Shown here: positions 1-4,547 of the stretch, piece by piece
Numbering within the stretch: position 1 is the first letter of the stretch
Layout: the number at the start of each line of letters is the position of its first letter
Assembly: GCA_023390695.1 (NCBI GenBank)
Contig: JAEWCJ010000445.1
Span: 1-5,588, forward strand
Source: Pseudomonadota bacterium
GTDB taxonomy: Bacteria; Pseudomonadota; Alphaproteobacteria; Rhizobiales; Xanthobacteraceae
Length of the DNA: 5,588 nucleotides
Direction: 5' to 3'
The notes under the pieces: model-generated
Seen by the model: the letters and a program-made list of their open reading frames with translations, nothing else
Databases searched by the model: none
What the model was told of the DNA's origin: nothing
Program-made: the position numbers and the translations under genes

Positions 1-1
1 A

Positions 2-169
2 AAGCCACGCCCGACCCCCCGCGACCCGGCCAAGCAAGATCCGATCGTGCAGCCGGCGGAAAACCCGGAAGAAGATGCACTGGAGACCTACGAACGGAAC
101 GGAGAAGACGACGCACGCAACGAAAGCCCGGATGAGCCGCCGGCACTGGACGTTGCAACGCCGGATTGA
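2..169 (+). CDS. 3' end of an unrecognised acidic, proline-rich protein (5' end outside window)
   Basis: An open frame enters from the left edge and runs 55 codons to a TGA at 167-169. I do not recognise the family. The visible tail is hydrophilic and likely disordered: it begins KPRPTPRDPAKQDP, then becomes strongly acidic (PEEDALETYERNGEDDARNE) and ends SPDEPPALDVATPD. It has no hydrophobic segment, cysteine or obvious domain. The residue choice (many Pro, Glu, Asp, Ala and almost no aromatics) looks like a real disordered tail rather than a random shadow frame, but 55 codons is weak evidence in GC-rich DNA. It is convergent with the dehydrogenase gene: the two stop codons are one base apart, so no room exists for a separate terminator. 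It could be a small stress-type hypothetical protein or the tail of a larger one; nothing in view decides this. Confidence 0.45.
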   Translation, partial: KPRPTPRDPAKQDPIVQPAENPEEDALETYERNGEDDARNESPDEPPALDVATPD

Positions 170-170
170 A

Positions 171-1022
171 TCAGGTGTTCAGAACACTGCCGCCATTCGG
201 GTGAAGCACCTGCCCCGTCATGTAGGACGCATCGTCGCTCGCCAGAAATACGAAGCAGGGCGCCACTTCGTTGGGCTGGCCCGGCCGCTGCATCGGCGCG
301 CTGGCGCCATGCTCGGCCGTTTTCTCCGCGTCGAAGGATGCCGGAATCAATGGCGTCCAGATCGGACCCGGTGCCACTGCATTGACGCGAATGCCTTTGT
401 CGACCAGAGCCTGCGACAGTGACCGTGTGAAAGCGACAATCGCGCCCTTGGTCGCGGCATAATCGATCAGCGTCTCATGACCGCGATAGGCGGTGATCGA
501 GGTGGTGTTCACAATGGACGCGCCTTCATCCATGTGCCGTAACGCCGCTTTGGTCATGTAAAAGAACCCGAACACATTGGTGCGGAACGTCCGCTCCAGT
601 TGCGCCGCCGGAATCTCCAGCGGCTCATCGGTCTCGTGCTGTTCGGCGGCGTTGTTGACCAGGATGTCCAGTTGGCCGAAGGTCTCGACTGTCTCGTCCA
701 CCGCGCGCGCGCAAAAGGCTTCATCGCCGATATCGCCGGCGATCTTGATCGCTTCGACACCTTCCTCCTGCACGAGGCGCAACGTCTCGTCCGCGTCCTT
801 GTGTTCTTCCAGATAGACGATCGCGATGTTGGCGCCTTCGCGCGCCATCGCAATGGCGGTGGCACGGCCGATGCCGCTGTCGCCGCCGGTGATCAGCGCC
901 GCCTTGTCCTTCAGTTTTCCCGCACCCGGAAAGCGCGGCATGTAATCCGGCTGCGGCGCCATCTGCGATTCGCGGCCGGGCTGACGGTCCTGCCGCTGCG
1001 GCGGATTGGGGCGGGCATCCAT
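171..1022 (-). CDS. SDR-family oxidoreductase, YghA/YdaD-like (NAD(P)-dependent)
   Basis: A 283-residue classical short-chain dehydrogenase/reductase, predicted cytosolic. From the ATG at 1022, the dinucleotide-binding TGGDSGIG is at residues 45-52, NNAA at 123-126, and the catalytic set is Asn149, Ser175, Tyr188 and Lys192 (YAATK). An APGPIWTPL loop and a C-terminal YMTGQVLHPNGG follow, as expected for the fold. The roughly 40-residue polar N-terminal arm (QRQDRQPGRESQM, then a GAGKLKDK-type junction) is typical of the subgroup holding E. coli YghA and the Bacillus general-stress proteins YdaD/YhxC; length fits that group. The substrate is unknown, probably an aldehyde, ketone or sugar alcohol. 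The frame extends to a TTG at 1070, but the ATG at 1022 has a perfect AGGAGG five bases upstream, and a stress-type promoter lies at 1051-1076, so 1022 is preferred. It lies downstream of udgX on the same strand and may also be read from that gene's transcript. Confidence 0.93.
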   Translation of the reverse strand: MDARPNPPQRQDRQPGRESQMAPQPDYMPRFPGAGKLKDKAALITGGDSGIGRATAIAMAREGANIAIVYLEEHKDADETLRLVQEEGVEAIKIAGDIGDEAFCARAVDETVETFGQLDILVNNAAEQHETDEPLEIPAAQLERTFRTNVFGFFYMTKAALRHMDEGASIVNTTSITAYRGHETLIDYAATKGAIVAFTRSLSQALVDKGIRVNAVAPGPIWTPLIPASFDAEKTAEHGASAPMQRPGQPNEVAPCFVFLASDDASYMTGQVLHPNGGSVLNT

Positions 1023-1027
1023 GACGG

Positions 1028-1033
1028 CCTCCT
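1028..1033 (-). promoter_or_regulatory. Strong Shine-Dalgarno of the SDR gene (AGGAGG)
   Basis: On the minus strand AGGAGG stands five bases before the ATG at 1020-1022. It decides the start of the dehydrogenase against the in-frame TTG at 1070, which has no comparable site. Confidence 0.85.
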
Positions 1034-1050
1034 GTTTCGTCTGCTGCTCG

Positions 1051-1076
1051 AACGCCTCAGCAGGTTGCAAGGTTCC
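1051..1076 (-). promoter_or_regulatory. EcfG (general-stress sigma)-type promoter for the SDR gene
   Basis: Read on the minus strand, GGAAC (1076-1072) is followed by 17 bases and CGTT (1054-1051). This matches exactly the GGAAC-N16/17-CGTT consensus known for EcfG/SigT sigma factors of the PhyR-NepR general stress response in alphaproteobacteria. The first G of the -35 element is the last base of the udgX TAG stop codon. A start about 6-9 bases past CGTT would give a short leader of roughly 20 bases carrying the AGGAGG at 1028-1033 before the ATG at 1022. The geometry is that of a functional promoter serving the second gene independently of udgX. Use by EcfG is inferred from the match only. 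Confidence 0.7.
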
Positions 1077-1684
1077 TAGCTTCCCAGCACCGCCTCTCTG
1101 GCAATGCGCAGATCGGCGACGAAGCGGCGATATTCGATATCCTTCTGTTCTGCGTCATCCATGCGCAGCAGCCACGACGGGTGAATGGTGACCAATCCCC
1201 GCGCCCCGTCCGGCAACTGGAGAATGTCGCCGCGCATCCGCGAGATGGTGACGATCTTTCCGATCAGACTGCGCGCGGCGGTGGCGATCAGCGCCGGCCG
1301 CACCAGCTTGCGCTCGAAATCGAACCACAGCCGGCATCGCTCGATTTCGTAGGCATTCGGACGCTTGTGCAGCCGCCGCTTGCCGCGCTGCTCGAATTTG
1401 AAATGCTTCACCGCATTGGTCACGAATACCGTGGTGCGATCCAGTCCGGAATCGTGGATTGCCCGATCCAGCACGCGGCCTGCCGGCCCGACAAACGGCT
1501 TGCCCTGGCGGTCTTCCTGATCGCCGGGCTGTTCGCCGATCATCATGATTCGGGCCTGCGCGGGACCCTCGCCCGGCACCGCCTGAGTGGCGTGCTTGTA
1601 GAGCGGGCAGCGTGTGCAGGCGGCTTCCGCCGCACGCAAGGCCTTGTGCGACGTGATCCGGGGCAGGGGATCGGCGATGTTCAT
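1076..1684 (-). CDS. udgX: UdgX-family uracil-DNA binding/glycosylase protein (4Fe-4S)
   Basis: A member of the uracil-DNA glycosylase superfamily close to family 4, of the UdgX type: 202 residues from the ATG at 1684, similar to the roughly 200-residue mycobacterial protein. Motif A is GEQPGDQED (from residue 50), followed by GKPFVGPAGRVLDRA; motif B is HPSWLLR (His168). The diagnostic UdgX insertion follows VTNAVKHFKF and reads KRRLH (102-106; usually KRRIH). In UdgX the histidine of this motif attacks the sugar left after uracil excision and locks the protein covalently onto the DNA; here it is His106. Probable iron-sulphur ligands are Cys23, Cys26 and Cys117, with His94 (VKH) where ordinary family 4 enzymes have a fourth Cys. 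The frame extends to ATGs at 1738 and 1807, but the extra 41 residues lack family features and contain the promoter at 1694-1718. Starting at 1684 places the CxxC at residue 23, close to its position in the mycobacterial protein as I recall it. No clear ribosome-binding site precedes 1684. Confidence 0.92.
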   Translation of the reverse strand: MNIADPLPRITSHKALRAAEAACTRCPLYKHATQAVPGEGPAQARIMMIGEQPGDQEDRQGKPFVGPAGRVLDRAIHDSGLDRTTVFVTNAVKHFKFEQRGKRRLHKRPNAYEIERCRLWFDFERKLVRPALIATAARSLIGKIVTISRMRGDILQLPDGARGLVTIHPSWLLRMDDAEQKDIEYRRFVADLRIAREAVLGS

Positions 1685-1693
1685 TGCCGGATC

Positions 1694-1718
1694 AACGGCA
1701 CCATGCGTCCCGCGTTCC
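1694..1718 (-). promoter_or_regulatory. EcfG-type promoter for udgX, implying a leaderless mRNA
   Basis: On the minus strand GGAAC (1718-1714), 16 bases, then CGTT (1697-1694): an exact match to the alphaproteobacterial general-stress consensus. Only nine bases separate CGTT from the ATG at 1684. A transcript starting the usual 6-9 bases beyond the -10 element would therefore begin at or within a few bases of the start codon, which fits the missing Shine-Dalgarno. The site lies inside the longer versions of the reading frame, arguing against starts at 1738 or 1807. Confidence 0.7.
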
Positions 1719-1783
1719 GCCCGCCCTGCCGAGAACATGCAGAGAAAAAGTCTTTTGATTCCAGCGTCTTGGTGCGGCGCGAT

Positions 1784-1800
1784 GGAACCTTTCGGGTTCC
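1784..1800. repeat. Perfect inverted repeat GGAACC-TTTCG-GGTTCC
   Basis: Six-base arms (1784-1789 and 1795-1800) flank a five-base centre. The left arm contains the GGAAC of the candidate otsB promoter, and the right arm gives a second GGAAC on the opposite strand, though no CGTT follows it at 16-17 bases. It could be a regulator operator or a coincidence of the promoter sequence. Confidence 0.5.
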
Positions 1801-1808
1801 CGGGCATT
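1784..1808 (+). promoter_or_regulatory. Near-consensus EcfG-type promoter facing otsB
   Basis: GGAAC (1784-1788), 16 bases, then CATT (1805-1808): one mismatch in the -10 element from GGAAC-N16/17-CGTT. Transcription would start near 1815 and leave about 90 bases of leader before the otsB ATG at 1903. Control of otsBA-type genes by the PhyR-EcfG system is known in several alphaproteobacteria, which raises the prior. The -10 mismatch keeps confidence moderate. Confidence 0.45.
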
Positions 1809-1856
1809 GTTGCAGAGTTGGTTCTGGCCCGTCACGCTTTTGCCCGGCCCAGCCAT

Positions 1857-1862
1857 TATACT
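1857..1862 (+). promoter_or_regulatory. Possible housekeeping -10 element (TATACT) before otsB
   Basis: TATACT matches five of six bases of TATAAT, lies in the most AT-rich spot of the region, and is 40 bases before the otsB ATG at 1903. No good -35 stands at 16-18 bases upstream; the nearest TTGCCC (1840-1845) is only 11 bases away. It is offered as a weak candidate second promoter. Confidence 0.25.
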
Positions 1863-1902
1863 GATTTTTCGCCTTTTCAGACCATGCCCAGCGCCCAGAC
1901 GG

Positions 1903-2760
1903 ATGTCACACACAATTACCCCAGCTCTCTCCGGATTGAACGCGAACAGCGAACGCCGGAGCGACGCCGCACAGGCCCGAAAACCCGCCGAAACCTCCGC
2001 GACCGGCAAGGTGAGTTTTCCCGTCGACTTCGCACACACGGCCATCCTGCTCGATATCGACGGCACCTTGCTCGACATCGCACCCAGACCGCATGACGTG
2101 CATGTCTCGGACGATCTGCGCAACACCCTCACGCGGCTCAACACGCGGCTGGGCGGTGCGCTGGCCCTGATCAGCGGCCGTTCCTTGTCCGATATCGATT
2201 ATATCTTCGAACCGCTGCGGCTTGCGGCGGTCGGCGGGCACGGCGCCGAAATCCGCCCCGCCGCGAACGCCGAATCCTATCGCATGCAATCCGCGCCGCT
2301 CGATCCCGCGCTCAAGAAGCGGTTCGCGGAAATCGCCGAGCTCGATTCCGGCATCATCATCGAGGACAAGGATTATTCCCTCGCCATCCATTACCGGCTG
2401 GCGCCGCAGCTCGGAGGCGCCGTGATCCGCTCGGTCGCCGCCATCTGCGACAAATTCGGATGCGACGGCCTCAGCATCCTGCCGGGCAAATCGGTGATCG
2501 AGATCAAGCCGCGCGGCTTCGACAAGGGCTCCGGCCTGCAGCAATTGATGACCGCCCCGCCCTTCACCGGCCGCAAGCCGGTCTTTGTCGGCGACGACAT
2601 CACCGACGAGGCCGCCTTCGCCGTGCTGCCGCGTTTCTCCGGGATCGGCATTTCGGTCGGCGGCATCGTGCCGGGCGCCACCTTCAATTTCGACGGACCG
2701 AAGGACGTCCGACTCTGGCTTCAGCGCCTGAGCGACGGCCGCATCGGGGAGGCTGGATGA
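1903..2760 (+). CDS. otsB: Trehalose-6-phosphate phosphatase (HAD superfamily)
   Basis: OtsB dephosphorylates trehalose-6-phosphate to trehalose in the cytosol, the second step of the OtsA-OtsB pathway. From the ATG at 1903 it has 285 residues. HAD motif I is LLDIDGTLLD with nucleophile Asp51 and acid/base Asp53; motif II is LISGRS (Ser91); GGHGAEIR (from 111) is the cap-adjacent motif typical of trehalose phosphatases; EIKPRGFDKGSGL supplies the motif III lysine (Lys208); motif IV is VGDDITDEAAF (Asp231, Asp232, Asp235) for magnesium. All catalytic positions are intact. The first 36 or so residues are Ser/Ala/Arg-rich and non-conserved. The start is uncertain: a TTG at 1807 would precede the predicted transcript start, while a GTG at 2011 would give a trimmed protein beginning SFPVDFAHTAILLDIDGT. 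None has a strong Shine-Dalgarno. It is the first gene of the operon, and its TGA overlaps the next ATG. Confidence 0.94.
   Translation: MSHTITPALSGLNANSERRSDAAQARKPAETSATGKVSFPVDFAHTAILLDIDGTLLDIAPRPHDVHVSDDLRNTLTRLNTRLGGALALISGRSLSDIDYIFEPLRLAAVGGHGAEIRPAANAESYRMQSAPLDPALKKRFAEIAELDSGIIIEDKDYSLAIHYRLAPQLGGAVIRSVAAICDKFGCDGLSILPGKSVIEIKPRGFDKGSGLQQLMTAPPFTGRKPVFVGDDITDEAAFAVLPRFSGIGISVGGIVPGATFNFDGPKDVRLWLQRLSDGRIGEAG
2748..2752 (+). promoter_or_regulatory. Shine-Dalgarno for the GH15 gene (GGAGG)
   Basis: GGAGG, within a GGGGAGG run inside the last codons of otsB, stands four bases before the ATG at 2757. The spacing is slightly short, but it supports this start, which is also where family similarity begins. 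Confidence 0.7.
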
Positions 2761-4547
2761 CCGATTATGGACTCGATCTCGCCATCATCGGAAACGGACG
2801 CACCGCGGCTCTGATCGAGCCGGGCTCGCGTATCTCCTGGTGGTGCTTTCCGCGGTTCGATACCAATCCCGTCTTCTGCCGGCTGCTGGCCGGCGATCAG
2901 GAGACGGGCTTTACCGACGTCGTGCTGAGCGATCTGGTCGACGTCAAATCCGATTACGAACGCAATACCGCCGTCGTCGTCACGACACTGACCGACAGCA
3001 AGGGCAATGTCGTCCGCATCACCGATTTCGCGCCGCGCTTTGCGAATTTCGACCGCATCTATCGCGCGCCGCAACTGATCCGCATCATCGAGCCGGTGGC
3101 CGGCCTGCCGCGGATCAGCATCCGCTTCCGCCCCACCTTCGGCTATGGCCAGCCGGCGGCGAATTACACGCTCGGCAGCAATCACATCCGCTATTCCGGC
3201 GCCGGCCTGCATGTGCGCCTCAGCACCGACGCGCCGCTGTCCTATATCGAGGCGGAAGCCTCGTTCGTGCTCAGCCGGCCGCTGCATATGGTGTTCGGCG
3301 CCGACGAGCCCTTTCCGTCGGCGCTGGAGCCGACCTGCCGCGAGTTTCTCGACCGCACCATCGCCTACTGGCGCGAATGGGTGCGCCGGCTCAACCTGTC
3401 CTACGACTGGCAGGAGGCGATGATCCGCTCCGCGATCACGCTCAAGCTCAGCAATTTCGAGGAGACCGGCGGCATCATCGCCGCGCATACCACCTCGATC
3501 CCGGAATTCCCGGGCACCGGACGCAACTGGGATTATCGCTTCGTGTGGCTGCGCGACGCGCATTTCGTGGTCAAGGCGCTCAATCGCATCGGCGCCACCC
3601 AGACGATGGAAGACTTCATCTTCTACATCCTGAATCTGGTCTCGGAGGAAAAAGACAGCCTGCGCCCGGTCTATAGCGTGGTCCCCGCCGATCCGATGGA
3701 CGAATGGGTCTCCGACAAGCTGCCGGGCTATCGCGGCGACGGTCCGGTGCGGTTCGGCAACGCCGCCGCGGTGCAGGCACAGCACGACACCTATGGCAGC
3801 ATCATCCTCGCCGCCATGCCGATGTTCTTTGACCGGCGGCTGCCGCGGATGGGCGACGAGACGCTGTTCCATCTCCTGGAAACGCTCGGCTACAAGGCCG
3901 AGCGCTACGCGCTCACGCCGGATGCCGGCATCTGGGAATATCGCGGGCGCCAGCGCGTGCATACGCATTCGGTCGCGATGTGCTGGGCCGGCTGCAACCG
4001 GCTCGCCGCCATCGCGGAAACACTCGGCCTGCGCGAACGTTGTATGTACTGGAACGATGTCGCCGACCGCATCCACAAGGCGATCATCGAACAGGCGTGG
4101 AACGAGAAGCGTCAGGCCTTCACCGCCGCTTTCGGGGCCGACGATCTCGATGCCGCGGTCCTGCTGCTGCCGGAGCTGGGCGTGCTCGATGCCAATCACC
4201 CGCGCTTCGTGAAGACCGTCGCCGCGATGGAACGCGAATTGCTGCGCGGCAAGCACATGATGCGATATGCCAGCCCGGACGATTTCGGCATGCCGGAATC
4301 GGCCTTTCTGATCTGCCGTTACTGGCTGATCGATGCGTATTGGGCGCTCGGCCGCCGCGAGGAAGCCCGCGAACTCTTCGTCGATTCCCTGCGCTACAGG
4401 AATCGCTACGGCCTGCTGTCGGAGGACATCCATCTGCAGACCGGCGAATTGTGGGGCAACTTCCCGCAGACCTATTCCATGGCCGGGCTGGTGCTCACCG
4501 CCATGCGGCTGTCACGCAGTTGGGAGGATCGTTATTGGCGAGGCTAG
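2757..4547 (+). CDS. GH15 glycoside hydrolase (glucoamylase/trehalase type)
   Basis: A 596-residue family 15 hydrolase with no signal peptide, so cytosolic. It opens with the usual GH15 N-terminal beta-domain: DLAIIGNGRTAALIEPGSRI, then SWWCFPRFDTNPVF (about 27-40). The (alpha/alpha)6 catalytic barrel runs from about 215 and shows RNWDYRFVWLRDAHF (256-270), GIWEYRGR with the likely general acid Glu394, YGLLSEDI with the likely general base Glu556, and TGELWGNFPQ (562-571). Members cleave alpha-glucosides from the non-reducing end; some bacterial and archaeal ones are trehalases. Its place between otsB and otsA makes trehalose or a close derivative the most likely substrate, but glucoamylase or isomaltase activity is not excluded. 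The commonly seen FSH after GNFPQ is replaced by YSM (Met575). The frame stays open upstream to 2460, but the ATG at 2757 gives a four-base ATGA overlap with otsB and matches family starts. The stop lies 13 bases inside otsA. Confidence 0.94.
   Translation: MTDYGLDLAIIGNGRTAALIEPGSRISWWCFPRFDTNPVFCRLLAGDQETGFTDVVLSDLVDVKSDYERNTAVVVTTLTDSKGNVVRITDFAPRFANFDRIYRAPQLIRIIEPVAGLPRISIRFRPTFGYGQPAANYTLGSNHIRYSGAGLHVRLSTDAPLSYIEAEASFVLSRPLHMVFGADEPFPSALEPTCREFLDRTIAYWREWVRRLNLSYDWQEAMIRSAITLKLSNFEETGGIIAAHTTSIPEFPGTGRNWDYRFVWLRDAHFVVKALNRIGATQTMEDFIFYILNLVSEEKDSLRPVYSVVPADPMDEWVSDKLPGYRGDGPVRFGNAAAVQAQHDTYGSIILAAMPMFFDRRLPRMGDETLFHLLETLGYKAERYALTPDAGIWEYRGRQRVHTHSVAMCWAGCNRLAAIAETLGLRERCMYWNDVADRIHKAIIEQAWNEKRQAFTAAFGADDLDAAVLLLPELGVLDANHPRFVKTVAAMERELLRGKHMMRYASPDDFGMPESAFLICRYWLIDAYWALGRREEARELFVDSLRYRNRYGLLSEDIHLQTGELWGNFPQTYSMAGLVLTAMRLSRSWEDRYWRG
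4523..4527 (+). promoter_or_regulatory. Shine-Dalgarno for otsA (GGAGG), deciding a TTG start
   Basis: GGAGG, part of TGGGAGGA in the final codons of the GH15 gene, ends seven bases before a TTG at 4535. No ATG is available in the otsA frame nearby, and the only rival, a GTG at 4547, is too far away at 19 bases. Confidence 0.8.

Larger units (their letters stand above)
1685..1902. other. Divergent control region between udgX and otsB
   Basis: This 218-bp interval separates the leftward udgX-SDR pair from the rightward trehalose operon and is the only sizeable non-coding stretch. It carries the exact EcfG-type site for udgX (1694-1718), the near-consensus site facing otsB (1784-1808) inside an inverted repeat, and an AT-rich patch with TATACT at 1857-1862. 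Longer readings of both flanking frames cross it but show no family homology that I recognise. I see no riboswitch or small-RNA-like structure. Confidence 0.6.

Noticed and set aside
175..187. Palindrome GTGTTC-A-GAACAC at the SDR/partial-gene junction as a terminator
   Set aside because: It encodes the last SDR residues, has too small a centre for a stable hairpin, and no T-run follows on either strand.
1776..1800. Minus-strand GGAAC in the right arm of the inverted repeat as another EcfG promoter
   Set aside because: No CGTT-like sequence occurs 16 or 17 bases downstream on that strand (CGCC or GCCG instead).
1685..1807. Extended N-terminus for udgX from ATGs at 1738 or 1807
   Set aside because: The added residues lack family similarity, neither ATG has a Shine-Dalgarno, and the exact EcfG-type promoter lies within them.
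1840..1862. TTGCCC / TATACT as a complete sigma-70 promoter
   Set aside because: The spacing is 11 bases instead of about 17, so only the TATACT is kept, as a weak -10 candidate.
1181..1864. 227-codon plus-strand open frame opposite udgX
   Set aside because: Covers the udgX gene, which has intact catalytic and iron-sulphur motifs; the frame shows no domain and ends in the divergent control region.
2721..4433. 570-codon open frame antisense to the GH15 gene
   Set aside because: It mirrors the GH15 gene, whose domains and motifs are complete; the antisense product is a His/Arg/Asp/Ala-rich mix without recognisable motifs, as expected for a shadow frame in GC-rich DNA.
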